NCBI GenBank assembly: GCA_002238605.1
Contig: MPMR01000016.1
Span: 20,501-84,500, forward strand
From: BD2-11 clade cluster bacterium bin43
GTDB taxonomy: Bacteria; Gemmatimonadota; Gemmatimonadetes; Longimicrobiales; Gaopeijiaceae
Direction: 5' to 3'
DNA: 64,000 nt
The position numbers and the translations under genes were made by a program. Positions 43,466-52,473 of this stretch are shown here, one piece after another (within the stretch, counting starts at the first letter, position 1; each line of letters starts with the position of its first letter). The notes beneath the pieces were generated by a model. The model saw only the letters and a program-made list of their open reading frames with translations. It was not told the DNA's origin and made no database searches.

Positions 43466-45865
43466 TCACTGTGTGTTGACCTGAAGCGGCCGGTGCGATG
43501 GGGGCTGCTCGGCCACGGCGTTCACAATCATGTCCGGGACGACCGGGATGCGGTTGAAATAGTGCCCCCCGAGCGCGTCCGAGATGGCGCACAGCAGCGC
43601 CGCCGCCGAGCATCCCATGAGGGGCTCGCCCACCCCTTTGGCGCCCACCGGGTTCTGTGGGTCGGTGATGTCGGTGGCGTCCCAGTCCATCCGCGAGGGC
43701 ACGTCGAGGTAGGACGGTGGCTTCGCCTGATGGAAGCCGATGTTGCCCGCCACCCCGTAGCGCGTGTCGTAGACGTGCCGCTCCAGGCAGGCCATGCCGA
43801 AGCCCATCACCGCGCCGCCCCTCACCTGGGCCGCCAGCCCCATGGGATGGATCACGGTGCCGCAGTCGGCCACGCCCAGGTAGTCGATGATCTCGTACAT
43901 GCCGGTCTCGAGATCCAGCTCGATCTCGATGAAGCCGGCGGCGAGCGCGGGAACGACGTCGTTGCGCGGAAGGTTGTCGCGGGCGACCCCGATCAGGCCG
44001 CTGCCGGCCAGGTTTGCGACCGACCGCTTGGTGATGTCGTTCAGGTCGTCGGGGAACTCCTCGCCGCTGAAGCGCCCGCCCAGCTCGATGGCGCGCGCTG
44101 CGGCCCGCGCATGGCTGATGCGGCGCGAGGGGTCGGCGCGCGCGAACGTAGCCTCCTCCCCCACGTCGTAGTCCCCGGGCGAGCCGCCCAGATCCATGGC
44201 CGCGATCGCCTTCAGCTTCTCGAGCGCGTCCGTCGCCGCCGCGTGGCCGGCGCGGGTCATGGTGAAGGTGGTGTTGCTGCCCACCTGCGCGCTGCTGGAA
44301 GCGAGGTTGCGCGAGGTGTCGCCGCGCACGAGCTCGACGTTCTCCCACTCGTATCCGAGCATCTCGGCCGCGACGCGGGAGGTGCCGGCGTAGGAATAAG
44401 TGCCGAGGTTGCCGACCCCGGTGTGGATGTGCAGCCTTCCGTCCGGCGCGATGCGCAGCAGCCCGTCCTGGCCGCTCTGGCCCGCCCCGTGGTAGGCCTG
44501 CCCGATCCCGACTCCGGTCACGCGCGATCCCTGGCGCTGGCCGCTGCGCGCGCGCCGCTCCTCCCATCCGAAGCGCTGTGCGCCCTGGGCAAGCGCCTCG
44601 CCCAGATGAGCGCTGGTGACCGGCACCTGACCTCCGCCGTAGAGCGAGTTCGAGTCGGGCGCGTTGATGCCGCGGATGTTCAGCTGATCGATGCCCAGCT
44701 GTGCCGCGGCCTTGTCGAGCAGGGGCTCCACCGCGCAGGCGATCTGGTTCTGGCCCGGACCCCGCTGCGCACCCCGGGCGGGCGTGTTGGTAAGCACCGG
44801 AATGCCGCGGAAGCGCATGGCCGGCGGCGTGTAGACGATGGTGACGGCGCCGGCGGCGCTGTTGAAGTCGCCGAAGCCGTTGTTGGGCCCGTTCTCCTGG
44901 ACGATGAAGAGGTCGACAGCGCTGATCCGGCCGTCGCGCCGGAAGCCCATGCGGATGCGGCCCTGGAAGCCGGCCCGCGCGGAGCCGATGGCGTATTCCT
45001 CCGCCCGGCTGATGCGCATCATCACCGGCCGGCCCGTCTTCCGGGACATGTGCGCCGGCACCGACATGATCGGGTAGGCGCTCCCCTTGGAGCCGAATCC
45101 GCCGCCGCAGTACTCGCCCACGAATACCACGTCCTCGGGCGGGATGCCGATGTAGCGCGCGAGCCCGTTCAGCACCGCGCTCTGGCTCTGGCTGGAGCCG
45201 AAGACGTGGCATTTGCCGTTCTGCCAGTAGGCCATCGCCGTCCGCGGCTCCATCGAGTGGTGCGAGGTGCCCGCGGTGACGAAGGTCTCGTCGAGCACCA
45301 GCGCCGCCTCGCGGAAGCCGGCCTCGACATCCCCGTAGGACCACTCCGTTGTGACCTCCCCCATGGGCAGCTCGCCACCGGAGGCGGCGGCGAAGTCCTC
45401 CTCCGTCCACTTCACCTCCGAGATGCCCTCGCCGCGCTGGGAGGTATTGCCCTCGGTGCGCGCGTTGGGGCCGCCAGGGCGCAGGCTCTCGAGCGGATCC
45501 ACCACGAACGGCCAGGGCTGGAGGTCGAGCTTGACCTTCGCGATGGCGTTCTGTGCGGTGGTCTCGTCGACGGCGGCCAGCGCCGCGATCGGCTCGCCCA
45601 CGAAGTGCGGGGTGTTGGTGAGGATGGGGTTGCCGGGCGCCTCGATTTCGGGCACCTCGTCCGCGGTCAGGATGGCGACCACCCCTTCCATCGCGAGCGC
45701 CTCGGACGCGTCGATGGCGCGCACCTGGGCGTGGGGCATCGGGCTCGTGATGAGGCGGCAGAAAAGCATGCCGTCGGCGCGGAAATCTTCCGCGTAGCGG
45801 GCCCTGCCGGTGACCTTGCTGATGACGTCCGGGGGCGCGAAGTCCCTGCCGATGAGTTCAGCCAC
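43466..45865 (-). CDS. Molybdopterin-binding catalytic subunit of a molybdenum hydroxylase
   Basis: 799 residues of the xanthine dehydrogenase/aldehyde oxidoreductase family. VTGRARYAEDFRADGMLFCR opens domain one. GEYCGGGFGSKGSAYPIMS is the FGGK-like pterin contact, RGPGQNQIACAVEP another, and NPVGAKGVGEPLMG near the C-terminus contains the catalytic Glu (about 747). Substrates of this family are purines, aldehydes, N-heterocycles or CO. The absence of the AYRCSFR-type Cys loop argues against CO dehydrogenase. It overlaps the 2Fe-2S subunit by 8 nt. The Tat signal is carried by that partner, so the holoenzyme is probably periplasmic. Confidence 0.93.
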   Translation of the reverse strand: MAELIGRDFAPPDVISKVTGRARYAEDFRADGMLFCRLITSPMPHAQVRAIDASEALAMEGVVAILTADEVPEIEAPGNPILTNTPHFVGEPIAALAAVDETTAQNAIAKVKLDLQPWPFVVDPLESLRPGGPNARTEGNTSQRGEGISEVKWTEEDFAAASGGELPMGEVTTEWSYGDVEAGFREAALVLDETFVTAGTSHHSMEPRTAMAYWQNGKCHVFGSSQSQSAVLNGLARYIGIPPEDVVFVGEYCGGGFGSKGSAYPIMSVPAHMSRKTGRPVMMRISRAEEYAIGSARAGFQGRIRMGFRRDGRISAVDLFIVQENGPNNGFGDFNSAAGAVTIVYTPPAMRFRGIPVLTNTPARGAQRGPGQNQIACAVEPLLDKAAAQLGIDQLNIRGINAPDSNSLYGGGQVPVTSAHLGEALAQGAQRFGWEERRARSGQRQGSRVTGVGIGQAYHGAGQSGQDGLLRIAPDGRLHIHTGVGNLGTYSYAGTSRVAAEMLGYEWENVELVRGDTSRNLASSSAQVGSNTTFTMTRAGHAAATDALEKLKAIAAMDLGGSPGDYDVGEEATFARADPSRRISHARAAARAIELGGRFSGEEFPDDLNDITKRSVANLAGSGLIGVARDNLPRNDVVPALAAGFIEIELDLETGMYEIIDYLGVADCGTVIHPMGLAAQVRGGAVMGFGMACLERHVYDTRYGVAGNIGFHQAKPPSYLDVPSRMDWDATDITDPQNPVGAKGVGEPLMGCSAAALLCAISDALGGHYFNRIPVVPDMIVNAVAEQPPSHRPLQVNTQ

Positions 45866-46565
45866 TGGACACCTCCTCCGCGACGGCCGACCCGTTTCCG
45901 GCGGCGCGCATGACCCCGTTCAGGTAGTGGTCGTAGGCCCCGCACCGGCAGAGATTGCCGGACATCGCCCGGCGCGCTTCCTCGCGGGTGGGGTTGGGGT
46001 TGGCCTCGAGCAGGGCGGCGGCGGCCATGACCTGTCCCGGTGTGCAGAAGCCGCACTGGGGACCCAGTTCGTCGATGAAGGCCTGCTGCACCGGATGCAG
46101 CGTGCCGTCCGCGCTTTCAAGGCCCTCAACCGTGACGACCTCGCGGTCGCGCACCCGCTGCGTGAGCGTCGAGCAGGAGTAGTGGGCGACGCCGTCGATC
46201 ATGACCGTGCAGGCACCGCACTCCGCCCGGTCGCAGCCCAGCTTGGTGCCGGTGAGCCCGAGCTTGTAGCGGAGCGTCATCGCGAGGGTCTCCTGCGGCA
46301 GCACGTCGACGCGCCGGGTCTGTCCGTTCACGTTGACGGAGACCAGGCGAGGGACGCTGGCGCGCGCGGAAGTCGCCGCCGGACCCGCGAAGTACGCGAA
46401 CGCCGACACCGAGGCGCCGGTCGCGATGACCCCCTTTATGAACTGGCGGCGGGAGACGTTGCCGCGCCCGGGGAGGTTCGCCAGCAGGCCCTCCCAAGGG
46501 GTATCTCCGGCCGGGGGTGCGCCGGAGTCGGAGTTCTGAACGATGGGGGGCGACCGCTCGGCCAT
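45858..46565 (-). CDS. Tat-exported 2Fe-2S subunit of the molybdenum hydroxylase
   Basis: 235 residues from ATG 46565 (GGAGG four bases upstream). A twin-arginine motif, SRRQFIK (38-44), precedes a hydrophobic stretch ending near AATSARA. Two 2Fe-2S clusters follow: Cys111, 116, 119, 131 (plant-ferredoxin-type, GCDRAECGACTVMIDG) and Cys171, 174, 206, 208 (QCGFCTPGQVM and NLCRCGAYDHYL). This matches periplasmic aldehyde oxidoreductases of the PaoABC type, although there the gene order is 2Fe-2S, FAD, Mo, whereas here it is 2Fe-2S, Mo, FAD. No XdhC/PaoD-type chaperone gene is adjacent. Confidence 0.92.
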   Translation of the reverse strand: MAERSPPIVQNSDSGAPPAGDTPWEGLLANLPGRGNVSRRQFIKGVIATGASVSAFAYFAGPAATSARASVPRLVSVNVNGQTRRVDVLPQETLAMTLRYKLGLTGTKLGCDRAECGACTVMIDGVAHYSCSTLTQRVRDREVVTVEGLESADGTLHPVQQAFIDELGPQCGFCTPGQVMAAAALLEANPNPTREEARRAMSGNLCRCGAYDHYLNGVMRAAGNGSAVAEEVSSG

Positions 46566-46820
46566 GTGTCCTCCCTTCCCGCTGAGGTCCATGGTGGGAT
46601 GTGCTGTGCATGGCGGGATCCCGCGTCGCACCAGCCAGGCCAAGCTCGCCGATGCGCGACCAGGATCACCTCTTCCGACTGGTTGATCGTACGCTGGCGC
46701 GAGAGTCGGGACAACCGCAGTTTCCTCCGCATCCAACGACCGAATCAGGGCGAAACCCGCGATTCCGACGCTTGCGATGGCATCACGCCACAGCGTCCGG
46801 ACATGAGAGGCCCCACGCCG

Positions 46821-47327
46821 ATGAGCAAGATTGCCGAGACCATCGAGATCTTCGAAGCCGCGCGCCAGCCGCTGTTCACGGTGCTCGACGGCATCTCCCG
46901 GGAGGACCTGGACTGGAGTCCGAGCGAGAAGGTGCGGGGCGTCGGCAAGATCTGCCGGCACCTCTACCGGGTCGACATCTGGTTCCTCAAGCGGCTGGGC
47001 ATCGTCCCCGTGATCACGGAGGATCGCCCTGGGCCGGCGGACGAGATCGCCGCCCGCATGCGCACGATCCAGGAGCAGATCATCGCCGAGGTGAAGGCGT
47101 GCGAGAGCGATGCCGACCTGTTTGCCGAGCGCACGTCGCTGGATGGCAAGACGACCTCGCAGCTCGGCCCCGACGTCATCCACATGGCGCAGCACTACCT
47201 CTATCACCTGGCGCAGATCACCTATCTTCGACGGGTGCGGGACCGCGCCTGGCCGGCTCCGCAGGAGGAGTGGGAGCACGCGACGCACGTGATCGGGGAC
47301 CGGGTGCTGGATCGATCCTCGGACTGA
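46821..47327 (+). CDS. DinB-family protein
   Basis: 168 residues from ATG 46821 (GAGAGG nine bases upstream; an ATG at 46803 is also in frame). A four-helix-bundle pattern is visible: SKIAETIEIFEAARQPLFTV, GKICRHLYRVDIWFLKR (first His) and DVIHMAQHYLYHLAQITYLR (further His residues), consistent with the DinB/YfiT-like metal site. Such proteins include thiol transferases, and most have no known function. It is divergent from the molybdenum hydroxylase operon and lies 25 nt before the symporter gene. Confidence 0.8.
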   Translation: MSKIAETIEIFEAARQPLFTVLDGISREDLDWSPSEKVRGVGKICRHLYRVDIWFLKRLGIVPVITEDRPGPADEIAARMRTIQEQIIAEVKACESDADLFAERTSLDGKTTSQLGPDVIHMAQHYLYHLAQITYLRRVRDRAWPAPQEEWEHATHVIGDRVLDRSSD

Positions 47328-47352
47328 CTCGGGGCAGACCGGTGAGCACACC

Positions 47353-48597
47353 ATGAACACCCGCGCAATCCTCGTCGGGCTGGTCCTCGGGCTGGGGCTC
47401 GGGATCGCGGCCTCGGCGACCGGATCTCCCGCGCTGCTGCAGGCTGCCGAGGCGGTGGCGCCCCTGGGGGAAGTCTTCCTGCGCGCGATCCAGATGGTCG
47501 TCATCCCGCTGGTGGCGACAGTCGTGTTCGTGGGTGTGGCGCGGATCGGCAACCTGCGCAGGCTGGGTCGGCTGGGGGGTCTCGCGGTGGGCTTCTTCTG
47601 GATCACGACGCTTCCGGCGATCCTGATCGGGATGGGCGTGATGAGCCTCGCGCTCACCTTCACGACGCCGGTGCCGCCGCCGACCCCCGTCACGGAACTG
47701 GACACGGCGACACCGGGCGTGGTCGCCTTCCTCGTCAACCTGGTCCCGCGGAATCCGATCCAGGCCGCAGCCGACGGTTCCCTTCTCTCGCTGCTCATCT
47801 TCGTCGTCCTGCTTGCCGCGGCGGCGACGACTCTGCCGGAGGACAAGCGTGAGGCGCTCACGTCCCTCGCCGAAACGGTCGGGGACGCGCTCATCAGGCT
47901 CATGACCTGGATCCTGTGGACGGCGCCCGTGGGGGTCTTCGGTCTCGCGGCGCCGGTGATCGCGCAGACGGGGATGGCGATGCTTCAGAACCTCGCCGTG
48001 TTCATCGTCGCCGTGGTCGCGGGCTTCTTCATCCTGAAGGGCGTCGTGCTCCTGCCGATGGTCCGCATCTTCGGCGGGATGGGACCGGGCCGGTTCATGC
48101 GGGGGACCGTGGGCACCTACACGGTGGGCTTCACCACGACGACGTCGGTGGGGACGCTTCCGATGATGCTGCAGGAGGCGGAGAAGCTGGGCCTGTCGAA
48201 GAGCACGTTCTCGCTTGTCCTCCCGCTCGCGGCCTCGATCAATCGCCCGGGCAGCGCCCTTTTTCAGAGCACGTCGCTGGTGTTTCTCGCCGCCATGTAC
48301 GGGGTGCCGCTCGACGCGGGGCTGGTTGCGGCGGCCGTGCTGGCGATCTTCCTCGCCTCGATGACGGTTGCGCCGGTGCCCAGCGCCAGCATCGTGACCA
48401 TGGCCCCCGCCCTCGACGTCGTGGGAGTTCCGGTCGCCGGGCTCGGCATCCTGCTCGGGATCGACCGCGTGCCGGACGTGTTCCGTTCCGCCACCAACGT
48501 GATCGCCCACATGGCGGCCGCGACCACGGTGGATCGGATGACCAGGAGGAGGTGGCGCGAGAGTGGACGGCCGAGGGGTCACTCCCCCGGCTCGTGA
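47353..48597 (+). CDS. Dicarboxylate/amino acid:cation symporter (DAACS family)
   Basis: 414 residues. About eight hydrophobic segments plus two re-entrant loops can be read. FTTTTSVGTLPMMLQEAEKL (serine-rich HP1-like loop with TSVGTLP), NRPGSALFQSTSLVFLAAMY and the late SMTVAPVPSASIVTMAPAL are DAACS/GltP signatures. It imports glutamate, aspartate or C4-dicarboxylates with H+ or Na+. The typical NMDGT motif of TM7 reads INRPGSA here, so the substrate may differ from the classic dicarboxylates. No partner gene is evident. Confidence 0.9.
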   Translation: MNTRAILVGLVLGLGLGIAASATGSPALLQAAEAVAPLGEVFLRAIQMVVIPLVATVVFVGVARIGNLRRLGRLGGLAVGFFWITTLPAILIGMGVMSLALTFTTPVPPPTPVTELDTATPGVVAFLVNLVPRNPIQAAADGSLLSLLIFVVLLAAAATTLPEDKREALTSLAETVGDALIRLMTWILWTAPVGVFGLAAPVIAQTGMAMLQNLAVFIVAVVAGFFILKGVVLLPMVRIFGGMGPGRFMRGTVGTYTVGFTTTTSVGTLPMMLQEAEKLGLSKSTFSLVLPLAASINRPGSALFQSTSLVFLAAMYGVPLDAGLVAAAVLAIFLASMTVAPVPSASIVTMAPALDVVGVPVAGLGILLGIDRVPDVFRSATNVIAHMAAATTVDRMTRRRWRESGRPRGHSPGS

Positions 48598-48723
48598 CGG
48601 TCTCCCCCGGTCCGTGCCGGTTTTGACCTGCCATGAGTCGCTTCCTTGATTGCGGGCGGTGTCTTCGCTTTCTTGCAGTGGGTGGCTCCCCGTCACCTTC
48701 CGCGTCGGCATCCTGGAAGCGCC

Positions 48724-48882
48724 ATGGAACAGACCTTCTTCCGGAAGGGCTTCGGCCTCAAGACCCAGGTCCAACCCGTAATCGACGCCGAGTACCCCTC
48801 ACGGTTGGTGGATCGCGTTCGCGCGCGCGCTCCGGACAGCTCCCGCCTCGCGGGAAGCGAGCGGGTGGCCCTTGACCCTTGA
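48724..48882 (+). pseudogene. ispH: Truncated 5' remnant resembling ispH
   Basis: ATG 48724 opens a 52-codon frame whose first 35 or so residues (MEQTFFRKGFGLKTQVQPVI and then DAEYPSRLVDRVRAR) strongly resemble the N-terminal extension of long-form 4-hydroxy-3-methylbut-2-enyl diphosphate reductases (RKGFGLK...EY.S.LV), recognised from memory. After that the similarity stops and the frame ends at 48882. None of the iron-sulfur cysteine motifs follow. The coding start of the RND gene overlaps its end. It is probably a deletion or recombination scar, and a functional ispH would have to be elsewhere. Confidence 0.55.
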
Positions 48883-51800
48883 GGGGGTGGATCAGCCGAA
48901 CGTGACCGGCGGTCGCCCCGGGCCGATCGCCTTCATGGCCCGAAACAGCGTGGCGGCGAACGTTCTCATGCTGTTTCTGGTGCTCGCCGGCCTCGCGGCA
49001 GCGAGGAACCTGGTTCAGGAGGTTCTTCCCGAGCTCTCCCTGGATCGAGTCCAGATCCTCGTCGCGTATCCCGGCGCGACCCCCGGCGAGATCGAGGAAT
49101 CGATCGTCAGAAAAGTCGAGGAGCAGATCCGGGGCGTGGAGGGCCTGGACCGGTTGGAAGCGACCGCTTCCGAGGGCCTGGGGTCCGTCATCGCGCAGTT
49201 CAAGTCGGGCACCGACGTTGATCGCGCGATCAACGAGGTCAAGGCGGAGGTCGACCGCATCATCACCTTCCCCGAGGGGGCGGAGCGACCTCAGGTGCGC
49301 GAGATCACGAGCCGGCAGAACGTCATCCGCCTGCTGGTCCACGGCGATGCTCCGGAGCGCGCCCTCAAGGAACTGGCGTACGACATCGAGGAGGGAATCT
49401 CGTCCCTGCCGGAGGTGTCGCTGGCCGAAGTCAGCGGTGCGCGGCCATACGAGGTTTCGATCGAGGTACCGTTGAGCCGGCTGCGGGCTCTGGGTCTCAC
49501 GCTCGAGGATATCGCCCTGGCGGTGCGGCAGGGTTCGATGGAGCTGTCGGCCGGCACGCTCTCCACCGGCGAGGATGAAATCCTCGTCCGCACGCTGGGC
49601 AGGAACTACGACCAGGGCGACTTCGAGGACATCATCGTCCTGACCCGTCCGAATGGGACATCGGTTCGCCTGAACGAGATCGCAACCGTACGGGACGGGT
49701 TCGCGGACACCGATCTCAGCCTGCGCTACAACGGCAGGAAGGCGGTCGGCATCGATGTATACCGCGCCTCGAACGAGAAAGTCCTCGAAATCGCGGAAGC
49801 CGTCAGGGAGCATCTGACAAGCGAAGTTCTCCCCGCCCTTCCGGCCGGGGTTGGCGTCGAGATCTGGAAGGACGACTCGGTCGAGGTCTCGGGAAGGCTC
49901 GGCCTGATGATCGAGAACGCGCTGCTGGGGCTGGCGCTCGTGCTCGTGGCGCTCACCCTGTTCCTCGAGGTTCGGCTAGCGCTGTGGGTGGCCACAGGCC
50001 TGGCGATCTCGTTCATCGGGACCTTCCTGTTCATGGGGTTCCTGGGCGTCTCGGTCAACATGTTCTCGTTGATGGCGCTCGTTCTCGCGCTGGGGATCGT
50101 CGTGGACGACGCGATCGTGGTAGGGGAAAGCGTCTTCACCCAGCGAGAGCGCGGCGTTGGCGGGGTTGCCGCGGCGATCCAGGGCACCCGGCGGGTCAGT
50201 GCGCCGGTCATCTTCTCGGTGCTTACCACCGTGACGGCGTTCGCCGCGCTGCTGTCCGCCCCCGGTCCGCAGGGCGAACTCGGTCGCCCGATTCCGCTGG
50301 TGGTGATCACGGTCCTCCTGATATCGCTGGTGGAATCGCTGCTGGTGCTGCCGAACCACCTGTCCCACCTGCCCGCACCGGGCGCCTCCGACGAGGGCTG
50401 GCTCTCCCGGCGGCTCAGCCGCGTCCGTGGACGAGTGGATGTCCTGCTGAAGCGGGTCGTGGATGGTCCGCTGGACCGTGGACTGCGCCTGGCGGTCGAT
50501 CAACCCTCGATCGTGCTCGCCTCGGCGGCCGGACTGCTCGTGCTCACGATGGCGGCCGTCAGCGCGGGCGTGGTCCCCAACCAGTTCCTGACCCCCATCG
50601 AGGGTGAGGTCGTCTCCGCCAACCTGGAGATGCCGGTCGGCACGCCGGGGGAGCGGACGTCCGCCGTGGCGGCGCAGCTGGAGGCTGCCGGGCATCGCGC
50701 CGTGGAGCGCATCTCGCGGGAGCGGGATGCGGATGCGGACCCCCTGGAGGTCGGCATCGCCCTGACGGTCGGCCAGCCGGCGGCACTCTACGACCCCCTG
50801 GGGGGCAACGCCGTGGAGGCCGCACGGGGCCACCTGGGCACCGTCCAGTTCAAGCTCATCGACTGGGAGCGCCACGACATCGCCCCATCCACCTTTGAGC
50901 GGCTATGGCGGGAGGAGGTCGGCGCGCTCCCGGCAGCGAGATCGCTGTCGATTTCCTCGAACATGCTCACGCTCGGACTTCCCGTTCACTTCGAGCTTTC
51001 GCATCCGGACCCCGAACGGCTCGCCGTGATCGCGGACGAGTTCGTCGCCGAGTTGAGCGGCTTCGACGGTGTCTTCGACGTGCGCAGCAACCTCGACGAA
51101 GGGTTCCGGGAATTGCAGCTGGAGCTGAAGCCGGCGGCCCGCACGCTGAATCTGACGGTTGGCCATTTCGCGTCGCAGGTTCGCTCTGCCTTTTTTGGAG
51201 CCGAGGCGCTCAGGGTGCAGCGCGGGCGCGAGGACGTGGCTGTGTACGTGCGCCTTCCCGAAGAGGAGCGCAATTCCGCTGCCGACGTGGAGCGCTATCT
51301 GGTGCGCACGCCCGGCGGCGAGGTTCCGCTGAATCAGGTGGCGTCGGCCGGTTTCGCGCAGTCCGCGGCCACCATCAACCGCATGGACGGGCGCCGCGCC
51401 GTCACGGTCACCGCGGACGTCGATCCGGTGCTCGCGACCGGACAACAGGTCAACCGGAGCCTCGAGGGCGGCATCCTGGAGCGCCTGTCGGCCCAGGACC
51501 GCCTCTTCGAGTACACCTTCGGCGGCCAGCGCAAGCAGCAGGAGGAGGCCAATGCCGATCTGGGCCGCTCGCTCTTCCTGGCGCTCCTCGTCATGTACGC
51601 GCTGATGGCGATTCCCTTCGGTTCCTACACCCAGCCGCTGATCATCCTGGCCGCGGTGCCGCTGGGATTGATCGGCGCCGTCGCAGGGCACATGCTGCTC
51701 GGGCTGAGCCTGGGCATCTGGTCGATGTACGGGCTGATCGGGGTGAGCGGGGTGGTCGTCAACGACTCACTGATGATGATCAAGTTCATCAACGACCTGA

Positions 51801-52063
51801 AGGCGTCCGGGCTCCCGGTGCGAGACGCGATCGTCACCGGGGCCAAGGACCGCTTCCGCGCCATCCTGCTGACTTCCGTGACGACGTTCGTGGGTGTCGC
51901 CCCGCTGGTCTTCGAGACCAGCACCCACGCTCAGCACCTGGTTCCGCTGGCCGCATCCGTGGGGTTCGGGATCCTGATCGCCACCGCGCTGCTCATGCTC
52001 GTGATCCCGGCGCTGCTGATGGCCCAGTCCTCGATTGCGGCCTGGAGGGGCGCCGGGGCCTGA
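48872..52063 (+). CDS. RND-family efflux transporter (HAE1/AcrB-like), lone permease
   Basis: 1063 residues. TM1 lies at about 24-42 (SVAANVLMLFLVLAGLAA). The TM4 proton-relay pair Asp412-Asp413 lies in LGIVVDDAIVVGESVF. A second half repeats the fold (LFLALLVMYALMAIPFGSYT; GLIGVSGVVVNDSLMMIKF). Two large periplasmic loops are present, matching the usual length of about 1040. TTG 48872 is given as the start; GTG 48887 or 48902 are alternatives, all before RPGPIAFMARNSVAAN. No membrane-fusion protein or outer-membrane factor gene is next to it, so it must use partners encoded elsewhere or work alone. Confidence 0.93.
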   Translation: MTLEGVDQPNVTGGRPGPIAFMARNSVAANVLMLFLVLAGLAAARNLVQEVLPELSLDRVQILVAYPGATPGEIEESIVRKVEEQIRGVEGLDRLEATASEGLGSVIAQFKSGTDVDRAINEVKAEVDRIITFPEGAERPQVREITSRQNVIRLLVHGDAPERALKELAYDIEEGISSLPEVSLAEVSGARPYEVSIEVPLSRLRALGLTLEDIALAVRQGSMELSAGTLSTGEDEILVRTLGRNYDQGDFEDIIVLTRPNGTSVRLNEIATVRDGFADTDLSLRYNGRKAVGIDVYRASNEKVLEIAEAVREHLTSEVLPALPAGVGVEIWKDDSVEVSGRLGLMIENALLGLALVLVALTLFLEVRLALWVATGLAISFIGTFLFMGFLGVSVNMFSLMALVLALGIVVDDAIVVGESVFTQRERGVGGVAAAIQGTRRVSAPVIFSVLTTVTAFAALLSAPGPQGELGRPIPLVVITVLLISLVESLLVLPNHLSHLPAPGASDEGWLSRRLSRVRGRVDVLLKRVVDGPLDRGLRLAVDQPSIVLASAAGLLVLTMAAVSAGVVPNQFLTPIEGEVVSANLEMPVGTPGERTSAVAAQLEAAGHRAVERISRERDADADPLEVGIALTVGQPAALYDPLGGNAVEAARGHLGTVQFKLIDWERHDIAPSTFERLWREEVGALPAARSLSISSNMLTLGLPVHFELSHPDPERLAVIADEFVAELSGFDGVFDVRSNLDEGFRELQLELKPAARTLNLTVGHFASQVRSAFFGAEALRVQRGREDVAVYVRLPEEERNSAADVERYLVRTPGGEVPLNQVASAGFAQSAATINRMDGRRAVTVTADVDPVLATGQQVNRSLEGGILERLSAQDRLFEYTFGGQRKQQEEANADLGRSLFLALLVMYALMAIPFGSYTQPLIILAAVPLGLIGAVAGHMLLGLSLGIWSMYGLIGVSGVVVNDSLMMIKFINDLKASGLPVRDAIVTGAKDRFRAILLTSVTTFVGVAPLVFETSTHAQHLVPLAASVGFGILIATALLMLVIPALLMAQSSIAAWRGAGA

Positions 52064-52473
52064 CCTGCCAGTCCGACGAGTGCTCGTCGTCAAGTGCGGT
52101 CGGCAGCCGGTCGGAACCGCCCTTCCGCGCCCGGTTATCGCGCCGATATCATCCGTGCGGCCTTTACGATCGCGGTCCGCAGGTATGTCGCACATGACGA
52201 TAGAAGCCACTAGATTTCGTGCCGACTCCAATACCGGCTCGTCGCGGGCGGCGCCGTCCCTCGACGGGCTTCGCGTATCGGCCGGTCCGCGCAGGCCGAT
52301 TCCCAACACACCCGAACCCAAAGCCACCGAGACAGGGGTTGACACGACGATGATCTTACTTGGGCGTGAGGACTAAGGTGACGAAGTCGAGGGGGCTGTC
52401 CCGAGCGGTCGGGGGCATGGGCCGATGATACTGATGGAGCGAAGAAGAGCATCCTGGGAGTGTTCGTGAGGCG
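52064..52473. other. 410-nt gene-free spacer
   Basis: No ORF with family-like sequence is visible. A 7-bp inverted repeat with a 2-nt gap (CGACGAG/CTCGTCG, 52074-52089) follows the RND gene but has no U-run. TTGACA occurs at 52340-52345 without a good -10 at normal spacing. The promoter for the DUF2236 gene should be here. Confidence 0.5.

Noticed and set aside
43442..45913. 823-codon plus-strand frame opposite the molybdenum subunit
   Set aside because: Shadow frame of the real 799-residue enzyme; composition is Gly/His/Arg-rich without motifs.
46566..47903. Long N-terminal extension of the 2Fe-2S subunit frame
   Set aside because: It would overlap the DinB and symporter genes. ATG 46565 has a good Shine-Dalgarno and the Tat signal follows at the expected place.
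52074..52089. Possible terminator after the RND gene
   Set aside because: The 7-bp arms leave only a 2-nt loop and there is no U-run, so it is not called as a terminator.
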